The notes: generated by a model not told the origin, from the sequence alone. A stretch of DNA of 64,000 nucleotides from Planctomicrobium piriforme (GCF_900113665.1 NZ_FOQD01000002.1:248001-312000); one strand, 5' to 3'; shown: positions 24,681 through 34,249, counted from the stretch's first letter. Translations and numbers: made by a program.

Positions 24681-26480
24681 ATGCGTCGTTCCCCCGGGAA
24701 TGTGAAGCGGGGCGGTTGGCTGGCCGCCGGGATCATCGGGCTGACGGTGTTGTTTTTCCCGGCGTTCATTCTTTCGACGTGGACGAAACCCGCGAGCGCC
24801 CAGCAGGACGCTCCTCCTCAACCGGCTGGCCCTGAACTGTCCAGTTCCCAGCAGCAGCTTTTCCGCGACTACGAACGGTTCGAAAAATCGCTCTTCGACG
24901 TGGCCGAACAGGTCCGTCGCAAAGATCCCGAACGGGCAGAACTACTCTACCGCGCCCGCTCGCAGAGCCAGGAACAGAACATCCTGGCCGAAATGCAGAC
25001 GGTTGCGGAACTTCTCCGCAGTCAGGCCGCCAATGGGCAGCCCGTCTCTCCGCAACTCGGCCCCGCCGCCGACCGACAACAGGAACTGGTCGCCCGACTC
25101 GAAGCAGTGCTGAAAGTGCTGCAAAGTCTCGATGAACGGGAACGGGTGGCCGCCGAAATCGCCAGAGTCCAGGAACTTCTCAAAGACACGAATCGGGTGA
25201 TTGCCCGTCAGAAAGACGCCCGGGCGGAAACGCAGCGGGGCAAAAATCCTCAGAATTCTCAGGACGCCCAGAAGAAGGTCAACGACGAAGCCGACCGGCT
25301 GGCCAAGAAAATCGATCAGCAAGACGCCGAGCGCAACGCCGACCAGAAGTCCGAAGAGAAGAAGAGCGACGGTTCGGATTCAGAGCCGAAATCTCCGGAC
25401 GACAAGTCTCAGAAGCCTGGGGAGAACGGCAAACCGTCCCCCTCAAAACCCGAAAAATCCAAACCAGGCGACTCCCCGAGTCCCTCCTCTCCGTCGCAGC
25501 CTTCCCCTTCTCAGCCGGGCGAACCGCAAAAACCGGGTGAACCTCAGCAGGGGGGAGAGCCGTCTCCTGGACAGCAGTCTCCGCCGCAGCCCCCTCAACC
25601 GGGCCAGAAGCAACCAGGGGAAAAAAAGGCGCAGCAGCCTGAGCAAAAGGATTCCCAGAAGACCGCCGGACGCGAACAATTGGAGCAGGCACGCCAAGAA
25701 ATGCAGCAGGCGATCGAAGAACTCGAGCAGGGGAACAAAGACAAGGCGACGGAAAACCAGGATGACGCCGTCAGCCGCCTGGAAGAGCTCAAAGCCCAGC
25801 TGGAAGAAATTTTACGGCAGCTGCGCGAAGACGAACGCGAATCCTACCTGACGCTGCTGGAAGCCCGATTTCAGAACATGCTCAAACGCCAGCAGCACAT
25901 CAACAAAGAGACGTTACGAGTCGATGCCATCGGAGCCGAAGACCGCCCCCGACAGAACTTCGCCTCGCAGGCCGACACTTTGCGTAAAGAGCAGGAAGAC
26001 AACGCTTTAGAAGCCGAGAAGGCCGCCCATTTATTGAAAGAAGAAGGGTCGTCCGTGGCCTTTCCGGAAGCGGTCGAACAGATGCACGACAACATGCGGG
26101 TGGTCGTTTCCCGACTCGCAAAACAGGAAACCGGAAAGACGACCCAACTTGTCGAGCAACTGATTGTCGAAACACTAGATGAAATGATCGCAGCGCTGCG
26201 TAAAGAGCTGGAGAAGAAGCAGGATCAGAAACAGCAACAGGGGCCGCAAGGCCAGCCAGGACCGCCGCAAGATCCGTCACTTGTGGATCAACTGGCAGAA
26301 CTGAAACTGATTCGATCGCTGCAGAGTCAGGTCAATCGATTAACCAAACAGATTGGCACAGAAGTTGATACTGTGACTGCGGGAGACCCGGATCAGGTCA
26401 AGCTGATTCAGGATCTCCGCGCACGTCAGGAACGGATTCAAGAGGCAACCTACGACCTTTCCGTAGGCAGGAACCAGTGA
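24681..26480 (+). CDS. Exported coiled-coil protein with Pro/Gln/Lys-rich linker
   Basis: A 599-residue protein with an N-terminal hydrophobic segment (LAAGIIGLTVLFFPAFILST) acting as signal or anchor, a helical region to ~180, then ~150 residues dominated by Pro, Ser, Gln, Lys and Glu (GEPQKPGEPQQGGEPSPGQQ). The C-terminal half is again coiled coil (MQQAIEELEQGNKDKATENQ). No catalytic motif is visible. The stop overlaps the ATG of the next gene. It probably works with the DUF4175-like and VWA proteins as a periplasmic scaffold. The low-complexity linker has codon use like the rest of the gene, so it is genuine coding sequence. Confidence 0.8.
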   Translation: MRRSPGNVKRGGWLAAGIIGLTVLFFPAFILSTWTKPASAQQDAPPQPAGPELSSSQQQLFRDYERFEKSLFDVAEQVRRKDPERAELLYRARSQSQEQNILAEMQTVAELLRSQAANGQPVSPQLGPAADRQQELVARLEAVLKVLQSLDERERVAAEIARVQELLKDTNRVIARQKDARAETQRGKNPQNSQDAQKKVNDEADRLAKKIDQQDAERNADQKSEEKKSDGSDSEPKSPDDKSQKPGENGKPSPSKPEKSKPGDSPSPSSPSQPSPSQPGEPQKPGEPQQGGEPSPGQQSPPQPPQPGQKQPGEKKAQQPEQKDSQKTAGREQLEQARQEMQQAIEELEQGNKDKATENQDDAVSRLEELKAQLEEILRQLREDERESYLTLLEARFQNMLKRQQHINKETLRVDAIGAEDRPRQNFASQADTLRKEQEDNALEAEKAAHLLKEEGSSVAFPEAVEQMHDNMRVVVSRLAKQETGKTTQLVEQLIVETLDEMIAALRKELEKKQDQKQQQGPQGQPGPPQDPSLVDQLAELKLIRSLQSQVNRLTKQIGTEVDTVTAGDPDQVKLIQDLRARQERIQEATYDLSVGRNQ

Positions 26481-27595
26481 TGGGAAAGCTTCAAACGTTC
26501 GCCAGCCGGCTCCTTTTTCCGGCACTGATGATTTCAGTGCTGGGTTCCGCCGCCGGTGCTGCTCCTGCCCCTGGCCGTGCCACAGCACAGCCGGAAACCG
26601 GGAAAGCTCCTCCCGCCGATGCCAGCGACGTGTATGCGCCGCCCTCGGCTGCCGAGCTGAAAGCCGCCGTTCTCGACTGGGTCGAGCAACGCCACCTTCT
26701 CGAAACTCCTTTGGTCGACGCCATCGCGCCGAGCTGGCAGTTTGAAGAGAAGCCCACTCCCGAACGTCTGTTCGAAACCCTGATGCGAACCTTTTATCTC
26801 GCCGATGCCGAGACCCGGCAACTCGTCGACGGGTGCCGCCAGTGGTCTTACTCGCCAACACTGCTGCAGGTGAAACTGCCGGGCGCTGACCGCGACCGTT
26901 ACGAACCGCTGTTCACCAACAACGTCCGCTATTTCCTGGCGCGTCACTTCACGCTGCTCACCGCTTACAACGACGCCTTGTCGATCTTTCAACAGATCGA
27001 TGTGAAGTACGTCGTCGATCCGGCCGGTTGCCTGTTTCATCGCGCCGTCTGCGAACAGCACCTGCTCATGAAAGAACAGGGTCTCAAGACGCTGCAGGCG
27101 TTGCAGAATCAGACCGAAGGGGTGCCGGTCCGTTACCGGAAGCTGGCCGAACTGATGCAGTCGGACCTCGAAAAGCTCGAAGAGAAATCTCTCGGCGAAG
27201 TCGCCCGTCAGATGAAAGACGTTGAACGCCGGCTCTCGCTGCAGCAGACCGATGCCGGAGTGCAGAAGGTCGAAGAGAAGATCATCGCCACGCTCGATGA
27301 ACTGATTCAGAAGCTCGAAGAACAGCAACAGCAGCAGAACTCCAGTTCCGGCGGCGCTCAGAGTGCAGGTCAGGCTCCGACCAACCCGGCCAGCGAGTCG
27401 TACGTCGGCGGCGTGAAGGGCCCCGGCGAGACCGACAAGAAAGACATCGGCCACAAAGATCACTGGGGCGACCTCCCTCCCAAAGCCCGCGAAGCTGCGA
27501 AGAACATGCTCGAAACCGAGTTCCCGGCCCATTACCGGCAGGCGGTGGAAGAGTACCTGAAGAAACTGGCCGACCGACCAGCACCGCCGCGCTAG
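26480..27595 (+). CDS. Exported helical protein of the VWA cluster
   Basis: A 371-residue protein with a signal peptide (SRLLFPALMISVLGSAAGAA), a helical domain, and a glutamine-rich segment near residue 285 (EEQQQQQNSS). The ATG at 26480 overlaps the stop TGA of the preceding coiled-coil gene, so translation is probably coupled. The C-terminus (LPPKAREAAKNMLETEFPAH) reads like a terminal helix. I do not recognise a family. It closes the group that began with the VWA gene. Confidence 0.78.
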   Translation: MGKLQTFASRLLFPALMISVLGSAAGAAPAPGRATAQPETGKAPPADASDVYAPPSAAELKAAVLDWVEQRHLLETPLVDAIAPSWQFEEKPTPERLFETLMRTFYLADAETRQLVDGCRQWSYSPTLLQVKLPGADRDRYEPLFTNNVRYFLARHFTLLTAYNDALSIFQQIDVKYVVDPAGCLFHRAVCEQHLLMKEQGLKTLQALQNQTEGVPVRYRKLAELMQSDLEKLEEKSLGEVARQMKDVERRLSLQQTDAGVQKVEEKIIATLDELIQKLEEQQQQQNSSSGGAQSAGQAPTNPASESYVGGVKGPGETDKKDIGHKDHWGDLPPKAREAAKNMLETEFPAHYRQAVEEYLKKLADRPAPPR

Positions 27596-27629
27596 TGCGG
27601 ACGTGTTAGTACAGGGCTCCCGTCACTCC

Positions 27630-27760
27630 ATAAATTCCAAGCACCAAATTCGAAAACTCAAACAAATCCAAAATTCCAATAACAAAAACAGTGTGCCTGT
27701 TTGGGATTTTTGATTTTTGGACATTGGTATTTGTTTGAGCGTTGGTGCTTGTGATTTGAG
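27630..27760. repeat. AT-rich inverted microrepeat
   Basis: CCAAGCACCAAATTCGAAAA and TTCCAATAACAAAAAC are mirrored by GGGATTTTTGATTTTTGGA and TTTGAGCGTTGGTGCTTGTG, giving a potential long hairpin. It is a diverged relative of the copies at 1285, 17880, 35314 and 45759. Confidence 0.65.
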
Positions 27761-27887
27761 ATTTCTGTCTGGATCCCAACGCGTTCTTAAGACGGATCTT
27801 CCCCTGACACTGGACACTCGACTCGCTTCTCCCGCTACAATATCGAGCAGTAGAAATTCTGGATATTGCTGCGAACAGGAGAGTCGC

Positions 27888-29138
27888 TTGAGACAGGCAT
27901 GGTGCGCCGCTGTTTTGAAATGCTTTCTGGCGATCGCTTGCGTTGCTGTGTTCTCCGTCGTGTGGTCGTGTGACGCCAAGGCTGGCGCTCCTGCGACCGT
28001 CACCCTTCTCGACGGCACAACGCAGTCCGGTGAACTCACCGGGCTCAACTCTCAAGAGATCCAGTTGCAGACCGCACAAGGCACACAGCAGTTTGCCGCC
28101 GACTCGGTCATGCAGCTTGAGTTCACTGGCACAACGGCCAGCGAAGAATCAAAGTCCTTCACCGGCGTCTGCGTCGATCAGTCGCAGTTGCAACTCACCT
28201 CGCTCACCTCCGATGGCACCACCGCCTCGCTCGAAACACCGACGCTCGGAAAATTGAACATTCCGATTCGGCAATTTGTCGACTTCCGCCTGGCTCCCCT
28301 CGACGACAAGGTCGCCGCAAGCTGGCAGGATTTGCGGACCCGAAATTCCCGCGACGACCTGCTGGTGATCCGCAAAGGGGATGTCCTCGATTACGTCGCC
28401 GGCTCCGTCGGCCGTATCACGCCGGAAGCGGTCACGGTCCTGGTCCGCGGCAAAGAGTTGAACGCTCCGCGCGACCGCATTTTCGGAATCGTCTTCGCTG
28501 CGCCGGCTGCGGCAACCGGCGGACGACGCGTCGCAGCCAAAACCTCCGCCGGGGACGTGCTCCAGGCGGACAGTTTCAACCTGAATGAGAACACGCTCGA
28601 GGTTGCTTCAACGTCGCTCGGCAAGCTTGAGGTCCCGCTCGATCAGATTGCCTCGCTCGACTTTGGCGGAGGGCGAATTCGCTTTCTCTCCGATCTCGCG
28701 TTCGACTCCAGTGCCTCGAAGTCGCCCGATCCCCAGGAACCGGTCGTTTGGTTCGTCAGCAAGAACTCGCCTGCCGGGGCCGGCGGCAAAGGGGTACTGA
28801 AGATCGGTAACAAAGAGTATCGCCGCGGCCTGTGGCTGCACTCCGGCGCGGTCCTCCGTTATCGCCTTAATCGCGAGTACACCCGACTCCGCGCCACTGC
28901 CGGTTTCGAGCTGACGCATGTCACCCGCATGCCCCGCTTCGATCCCAAAGTCCGACTGGTGATCACCGGCGACGGCAAGACGTTGCTCACCCGTGATTTC
29001 AACTGGAACGAACCGTCGGTTCCACTGGATGTGGATCTGGCGGATGTCCGCGAGTTGACGATTCAGGTTGAGTCGCTAGGGGCCGGACACGGCATTCTCG
29101 AACATTTCGCACTCGGCGACGCTCAGGTGATTCAGTGA
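27888..29138 (+). CDS. Exported NPCBM-domain protein
   Basis: A 416-residue protein starting at TTG 27888, chosen because CAGGAGAG precedes it and the reading then starts with a good signal peptide (RQAWCAAVLKCFLAIACVAV, ending DAKA). Several short beta modules follow (VTLLDGTTQSGELTGLNSQE). The C-terminal ~130 residues match an NPCBM-type carbohydrate-associated module (GLWLHSGAVLRYRLNREYTR, LRATAGFELTHV). Such domains are often attached to glycosidases, but no catalytic domain is present. The following protease gene starts at a GTG overlapping its stop, so it likely belongs to the HtrA operon. Confidence 0.83.
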   Translation: MRQAWCAAVLKCFLAIACVAVFSVVWSCDAKAGAPATVTLLDGTTQSGELTGLNSQEIQLQTAQGTQQFAADSVMQLEFTGTTASEESKSFTGVCVDQSQLQLTSLTSDGTTASLETPTLGKLNIPIRQFVDFRLAPLDDKVAASWQDLRTRNSRDDLLVIRKGDVLDYVAGSVGRITPEAVTVLVRGKELNAPRDRIFGIVFAAPAAATGGRRVAAKTSAGDVLQADSFNLNENTLEVASTSLGKLEVPLDQIASLDFGGGRIRFLSDLAFDSSASKSPDPQEPVVWFVSKNSPAGAGGKGVLKIGNKEYRRGLWLHSGAVLRYRLNREYTRLRATAGFELTHVTRMPRFDPKVRLVITGDGKTLLTRDFNWNEPSVPLDVDLADVRELTIQVESLGAGHGILEHFALGDAQVIQ

Positions 29139-30919
29139 TCGAGCCGCTCTGCAGGAAAGTGTATCTGACTCCGCTCATCACGGCCGCAGCGCTACTGTGG
29201 CTGTCGCCGCTGTGTCAGGCCGATCCCGTCAACGCCCCCGCTGGTGTTCTGACCGCGGAAACGACGCGCATCGAGGTTATGCAACAGGCGGCTCCCAGCG
29301 TGGTCGCCGTCTTTTCGGCTGACGGCAATGGAGGCGGTTCCGGCGTGCTAATTGATCCCGCGGGCTTCGCGGTGACGAATTTTCACGTCGTCGAAGGCCT
29401 CGGCGGCTTCATGAAATGCGGACTCAACGACGGCAAGCTTTATGACGCAGTGCTGGTGGGCATCGATCCGACCGGCGATGTCGCACTCATTCAAATGCTA
29501 GGCCGCACCGATTTCCCGCATGCGACCATCGGCAACAGCGACGACGTTCGCGCCGGCGACATGGTCTTCGCGATGGGCAACCCGTTTCTGCTGGCGACCG
29601 ACTTTCAGCCGACCGTCACCTACGGCATGGTGAGCGGCGTGCATCGCTATCAGTATCCCGCCGGCACATTTCTCGAATACACCGACTGTTTACAAGTCGA
29701 CGCCTCGATCAACCCCGGCAACTCCGGCGGTCCCCTGTTCAACATGCAGGGGGAACTCATCGGCATCAACGGCCGCATCTCGGTCGAGAAGCGCGGCCGC
29801 GTCAACGTCGGCGCAGGCTATGCGATCTCGATCAACCAAGTGATGCACTTTCTCGATCACCTCAAGAGCGGTCGCGTGGTCGACCATGCGACGTTGGGGG
29901 CCACCGTGACTGGCACGTCCGACGGCTCGGTCGTCATTGCCAACATCCTCGAAAACTCGCCGGCCTATCGCCGCGGCCTGCGACGCGGCGACGAAATTCT
30001 CACATTCGCTGGCCGCCCGATTCGCAGCGTCAATCAGTTCAAGAACATCCTGGGAATTTACCCCAAAGGGTGGACCGTCCCGCTCTCGTACCGCCGCGAT
30101 GGTCAGCGTCACGATCTTCAAGTTCGTCTGATGGGACTGCACCGCCGTGCGGAATTGTCCGGCGAAGAAGAAGCCCCGCCGGAAGATCCGCAGCCAGAGC
30201 GCAAAGAGGGTCCGAGGAAAGACGAGTCGACTCCGCCTGAGTTTCCCGTCAAAAAAGAGACGCCCGAGAACACTGTGCCTGAGCAGTACGCCCACCTCTA
30301 CGAAGAGCGTCGTGAGTTTGCGAACTACTACTTCAATGCACAGGCTCAGCAACGGCTGCTGAAAGGGCTGGCCGCCTGGGGCGATTACTCCAAGCAGTCC
30401 CTCAACTGGGGTCTGGCCGGCAAGTTGAACAACACAATCCCTGTCGAAATTCGGCTGTTGCCGGATGCTGTCGCTGCCAAGGTCGGCGATAAATTTGTCG
30501 TGCAGAATCTGCAGCAGGATCTTCAGGACATTCCTCCCGGCACAGGCGGCCTGCTGGCGGCGCTCGAACAACTCAAGCACCTGCTCGCCAACCGTGACGA
30601 TTATTTCAGCGAACTCTATTACCTCGGCAGCGAACCGCTGGCAGGGACGCAGGAACGGGTCGATGTCCTCGTCACCTCTCGCGGCCTGGTCAGCTGCCGC
30701 TGGTACTTCCGGCAGCAGACCGGGGAACTGATCGGATTTGACACGGCTCTGGAAGAAGATGCAGACCCCTGCGAAGTGCGTTTCGACGCTCTCAAGCCGA
30801 TGGGCGGCGTTGCGTTTCCATCGGCATTGAAGGTCCGCTGCGGCGATGCGGACTACGGAGTCTTGCAGATCGAGTCGCTCAAGTTTCTCCCCGCCCCGGC
30901 TCAGGGAGGAAACAAATGA
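29135..30919 (+). CDS. HtrA/DegP-like serine protease with C-terminal extension (triad intact)
   Basis: A 594-residue exported S1C-family protease with a signal peptide ending LCQA (~residue 29). The protease domain (~50-240) keeps the whole triad: His in VTNFHVVEG, Asp in PTGDVALIQM, Ser in NPGNSGGPLF. A PDZ domain follows (~255-335, with NSPAYRRGLRRGDEILTFAG). Then comes a charged Pro/Glu/Lys linker and a C-terminal domain of ~220 residues that I do not recognise. The GTG start overlaps the stop of the NPCBM gene, and the next HtrA-like gene overlaps this stop by four bases (ATGA). Role: periplasmic protein quality control or regulated proteolysis, probably with its two degenerate paralogues. 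Confidence 0.92.
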   Translation: MIEPLCRKVYLTPLITAAALLWLSPLCQADPVNAPAGVLTAETTRIEVMQQAAPSVVAVFSADGNGGGSGVLIDPAGFAVTNFHVVEGLGGFMKCGLNDGKLYDAVLVGIDPTGDVALIQMLGRTDFPHATIGNSDDVRAGDMVFAMGNPFLLATDFQPTVTYGMVSGVHRYQYPAGTFLEYTDCLQVDASINPGNSGGPLFNMQGELIGINGRISVEKRGRVNVGAGYAISINQVMHFLDHLKSGRVVDHATLGATVTGTSDGSVVIANILENSPAYRRGLRRGDEILTFAGRPIRSVNQFKNILGIYPKGWTVPLSYRRDGQRHDLQVRLMGLHRRAELSGEEEAPPEDPQPERKEGPRKDESTPPEFPVKKETPENTVPEQYAHLYEERREFANYYFNAQAQQRLLKGLAAWGDYSKQSLNWGLAGKLNNTIPVEIRLLPDAVAAKVGDKFVVQNLQQDLQDIPPGTGGLLAALEQLKHLLANRDDYFSELYYLGSEPLAGTQERVDVLVTSRGLVSCRWYFRQQTGELIGFDTALEEDADPCEVRFDALKPMGGVAFPSALKVRCGDADYGVLQIESLKFLPAPAQGGNK

Positions 30920-31953
30920 TTGAATCCTTGCGTTCCAACTTGTTGAGGCTGGGCCTCGGTCTCTTCACGAGCCTGTGCCTGATGTTGTGCCCAGCTCAGG
31001 CGGAAGAGATTCACAACGCCATTCACACCGTGCAGTCGCGGGTCGTGAAACTGTATGGGGCCGGTGGACTAAAGAATCTCGCCAGCTACGGCACCGGGTT
31101 TCTCGTTTCGCCAGACGGCCATATCGTCACGGTCTGGAGCCATCTGCTCGACGCGGACACCGTCGCGGTCGTGCTCTCGGATGGACGGCGACTCTTCGGC
31201 CGCGTCATCGGCACCGATTCGAAAAAGGATCTCGCGGTCTTGAAAATCGACGCCACGGACCTGCCGTATTTCGATCTCAATCAGACGGCGACGGCGAGTC
31301 CCGGCGCTCCGGTGCTGGCCTTCAGCAATGTGTTCAAAGTCGCAGTCGGTGACGAGCCCGTCAGCGTGATGCACGGCATCGTCTCCGCCAAGACCGACCT
31401 TTCCGCGCGGCGGGGGCGGTACCAGCTTCCCTACACCGGCTGGGTCTATGTCGTCGATGCGGTGACCAATAACCCTGGCGCGGCGGGGGGCGTGCTGACG
31501 ACCGGCGACGGCAAGCTGCTGGGAGTGTTGGGACGCGAAGTTCGCAGCGACGACAACAATGTCTGGCTCAACTACGCCGTGCCGATCGGCGAACTGCGGC
31601 CCACGATTGAAGACATCGTGGCCGGACGGTTCCGTCGCACTGATCCTCTGACCGCTTCCACCACGCCTGTGACGGGCGGCTTTCAGCCGATCGATTTCGG
31701 CCTGGTGTTGGTCCCTGATGTCGTCTTCCGTACCCCGGCCTATATCGAGACCGTCGTTGAGAACTCACAGGCATCTAAACTCGGTCTCAAACCGGACGAC
31801 CTGATCGTGTTCGCCAACGGCGAATTGATTCACTCGCTGCGGAGCCTGGAGACCATCTTGCGGCAACTGACCCCCGGCGACGACCTGCAACTGGTCGTCC
31901 GCCGCGGCAATGAACTGGTCTCGGTGACATTCCGCGTTCCCCGGCAGAAGTAA
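30916..31953 (+). CDS. HtrA-like pseudoprotease with PDZ (catalytic Ser to Ala)
   Basis: A 345-residue exported S1C/trypsin-fold protein with a signal peptide ending AQA. The fold signature is retained (YGTGFLVSPDGHIVTVWSHL, with a possible catalytic His; KKDLAVLKI, with Asp). The serine motif normally written NPGNSGGPL reads NNPGAAGGVL, replacing the nucleophile by alanine. A C-terminal PDZ domain follows (~255-340, NSQASKLGLKPDDLIVFANG). It is translationally coupled (ATGA overlap) to the intact HtrA upstream. It is best read as a non-catalytic paralogue that may bind substrates or regulate the active protease. The loss of serine is seen directly; the regulatory role is inference. Confidence 0.9.
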   Translation: MIESLRSNLLRLGLGLFTSLCLMLCPAQAEEIHNAIHTVQSRVVKLYGAGGLKNLASYGTGFLVSPDGHIVTVWSHLLDADTVAVVLSDGRRLFGRVIGTDSKKDLAVLKIDATDLPYFDLNQTATASPGAPVLAFSNVFKVAVGDEPVSVMHGIVSAKTDLSARRGRYQLPYTGWVYVVDAVTNNPGAAGGVLTTGDGKLLGVLGREVRSDDNNVWLNYAVPIGELRPTIEDIVAGRFRRTDPLTASTTPVTGGFQPIDFGLVLVPDVVFRTPAYIETVVENSQASKLGLKPDDLIVFANGELIHSLRSLETILRQLTPGDDLQLVVRRGNELVSVTFRVPRQK

Positions 31954-31965
31954 ACGAACGACCTC

Positions 31966-33948
31966 ATGATGCCTGCCCCGACTTTGCTTCTCCGCCGCCG
32001 CTTCTCCGTCACAGCGCTGAGCGGCGTCATTCTCTTGCTGATGTCGTTCGCTCCAGCTCGGGGCGATGAACCGGGCCAACTGCAGCAGGCGTTTCAACAG
32101 GCGGTGGCCGCCGTCGATCCGAGCATCGTGCGGATTGAAACCGTCGGCGGCTTCGATCTGGTCGGCGAAGTCCTCACTGGCAGCGGCCCGACGACCGGCT
32201 GCGTGATTCGCTCCGACGGCTACATCATTACCAGCCGTTTCAATTTCCTGGCGAATCCCTCATCGGTCGTTGTGACTCTTTCAGATCAGCAACGGTTTGC
32301 CGCCGAGATCGTGGCGAACGACGAATCTCGAATGCTGACGCTGCTCAAGATCAACGCGACCGGACTGTCGCCGTTGCAGCCAGTGCCGGCCAACGAAGTC
32401 CGCGTTGGGCAATGGGCGCTGGCACTGGGCAGAACGTTCGACCTCAAGTTTCCCAACGTGTCAGTCGGAATCGTCAGTGCCCTGAACCGCGTCTGGGGAC
32501 GCGCGCTGCAAACCGACGCCAAAACCTCACCGGTCAATTACGGCGGTCCGTTGATCGATCTCTCCGGCCGTTGCCTGGGGATCATTGTGCCGTTGTCGCC
32601 GCAAGCTCACGGAGAGACCGCCGGAGTCGAATGGTACGACAGCGGGATTGGCTTCGCCGTTCCGCTGACGGATATCCAAGCGGTGCTGCCGCGCCTGATC
32701 GCAGGTGAAAAGCTGAAGCCCGGACTGATGGGGATTGGCTTCGCCGACAACGGCCCAGTCAGCGGCGACGCCAAGGCGATTCGCGTCCGGCCAGAGTCCC
32801 CCGCCGACCGCGCCGGCCTGCTGGTCGACGACGTGATCGTGGAAGTGAACGGCAAGCCGGTCGCCAAGCTGAACGATCTCAAGCATGTCCTCGGTTCGCT
32901 GTACGCTCAGGATGTCGTGCGTCTCAAAGTCCGCCGCGGCGAGGAAACGCTCAGTAAGGAAATCACCCTGACTGATGCCCTTCAGGCGTTCGTCTTTCCC
33001 TACCTGGGAGTCTTACCGGATCGTCGCGTTCCCGCTGACGATTCCAAAGGAGTCGTTATTCGCGATGTCCTCCCTGACAGCCCTGCCGCCAAGGCCATGA
33101 TCGCCGCCGGCGACACCATCGAACTCGTGATGGGGGAGCAGATCAGAACGTCGAAAGAACTCGCTGAACGGGTGCGTCGGCTCGAACCTGAAGACAGTGT
33201 TCCGCTCACCGTCTTGAAGAACGGAGCGACCGAGACGTTGTCGGCGCAGCTCGTGCGCCTTCCCTCCGAACCGCCGGAAGCTCTCGAACCGTTCGTCATC
33301 CCGCAGTCTGAAAAACCGGTTTCGGCGAAAGTGGGCCGCTTCAACGAACAGCTCCCCGGCGATGGACTCGGCTTCTGGATCTATGTCCCGGAAAATTACC
33401 GGCCTGACTACACCTGGGGCATACTCGTCTGGCTGCATCCATCCGGCGACCCGCTCGAAGCCGAAACGCTCCGCGCCTGGTCGCAGGTGTGCCGCGAACG
33501 GGGGATCATCCTCGTCGGTCCCCGCGCGCCGGATCTCAGCGGCTGGTCGGCCGAACTCGAAGAATCGATCAAGTCGATCGTTGGCTGGACGCAGGAACGT
33601 TATGTTATCGATCCGGCCCGCATCACCGTCATGGGGCGTGAAAGCTCCGCCAACTTTGCGAGTCAGGTGGCATTTAAATATCGCGACACGTTTCGCGGGC
33701 TGATCCTCCAGCACGCCCCGCTCCGCGTGCCGCCGCCGGATGTCGACCCTGATTACCCGCTGGAGATCGCCTTCGTCACGTCGCCGCAGGGGTTGCAGCA
33801 TGTCCTGATCGTGAAGACGTTCGACGCCCTCAAGAAGTTGAACTTCCCGGTGTGGATTGCCGAACAGGAAAAAACCGACGGCGAGACCTTCCCGCCAGAG
33901 GTGATCTCGCGTCTGGCGGTCTGGCTCGACGCCCTCGACCGCATCTAG
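31966..33948 (+). CDS. HtrA-like pseudoprotease, two PDZ domains plus hydrolase-like C-terminus
   Basis: A 660-residue exported protein. The S1C fold is recognisable (GCVIRSDGYIITSRFNFLAN; VNYGGPLIDLSGRCLG), but all three triad positions differ from HtrA: Asn near the His position, Met-Leu-Thr where D-V/L-A is expected (ESRMLTLLKI), and Tyr in place of Ser. Two PDZ domains lie at ~250-335 (ESPADRAGLLVDDVIVEVNG) and ~345-435 (DSPAAKAMIAAGDTIELVMG). The last ~210 residues look like an alpha/beta-hydrolase or esterase fold (PENYRPDYTWGILVWLHPSG), but the usual GxSxG is GRESSA. So both enzymatic modules look inactive. It starts 12 bases after the previous gene. Confidence 0.87.
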   Translation: MMPAPTLLLRRRFSVTALSGVILLLMSFAPARGDEPGQLQQAFQQAVAAVDPSIVRIETVGGFDLVGEVLTGSGPTTGCVIRSDGYIITSRFNFLANPSSVVVTLSDQQRFAAEIVANDESRMLTLLKINATGLSPLQPVPANEVRVGQWALALGRTFDLKFPNVSVGIVSALNRVWGRALQTDAKTSPVNYGGPLIDLSGRCLGIIVPLSPQAHGETAGVEWYDSGIGFAVPLTDIQAVLPRLIAGEKLKPGLMGIGFADNGPVSGDAKAIRVRPESPADRAGLLVDDVIVEVNGKPVAKLNDLKHVLGSLYAQDVVRLKVRRGEETLSKEITLTDALQAFVFPYLGVLPDRRVPADDSKGVVIRDVLPDSPAAKAMIAAGDTIELVMGEQIRTSKELAERVRRLEPEDSVPLTVLKNGATETLSAQLVRLPSEPPEALEPFVIPQSEKPVSAKVGRFNEQLPGDGLGFWIYVPENYRPDYTWGILVWLHPSGDPLEAETLRAWSQVCRERGIILVGPRAPDLSGWSAELEESIKSIVGWTQERYVIDPARITVMGRESSANFASQVAFKYRDTFRGLILQHAPLRVPPPDVDPDYPLEIAFVTSPQGLQHVLIVKTFDALKKLNFPVWIAEQEKTDGETFPPEVISRLAVWLDALDRI

Positions 33949-33970
33949 CCTCCCCAGGATTTCATACTGG

Positions 33971-34095
33971 ACTGACGGAATGAGCCTTTCAGGCTCCTGA
34001 AACATTCGGCCTGAAAGGCCGTTTCCACCAGCCCAGGGTGCAACCCTGGGAGCTCGTCGCCCACAATGATCGCCCCTGAAAGGGGCGTTCGGGCT
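33971..34095. repeat. REP-like palindromic element pair
   Basis: Two units sit back to back. GACGGAATGAGCCTTTCAGG starts the first, in inverse orientation. GGCCTGAAAGGCCGTTTCCA leads into AGCCCAGGGTGCAACCCTGG and then CCCCTGAAAGGGGCG. Each core (AGCCTTTCAGGCT, CCCAGGGT-n-ACCCTGGG, CCCCTGAAAGGGG) is a palindrome. The same modules flank the transposase gene at 52365-52817. Confidence 0.85.
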
Positions 34096-34249
34096 TCTTC
34101 GAAGTCAGAAGGAGGAGGCTTGGAGAATTGATCCTCGTCGTTCTGCCTTGCAATCATGGATGATCCACCACCGAGGGCCCATCGCGGAAACGCAGCTCCC
34201 GGCTTCGCCGTTTTTCATCCCGTGCTACAATCACTTCGCATTGAGACTT

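Noticed and set aside
27717..27887. Upstream extension of the NPCBM gene
   Set aside because: The extra residues come from AT-rich repeat DNA; TTG 27888 with CAGGAGAG gives a proper signal peptide.
33945..34157. 70-codon minus-strand frame
   Set aside because: Entirely composed of the REP pair; not a gene.
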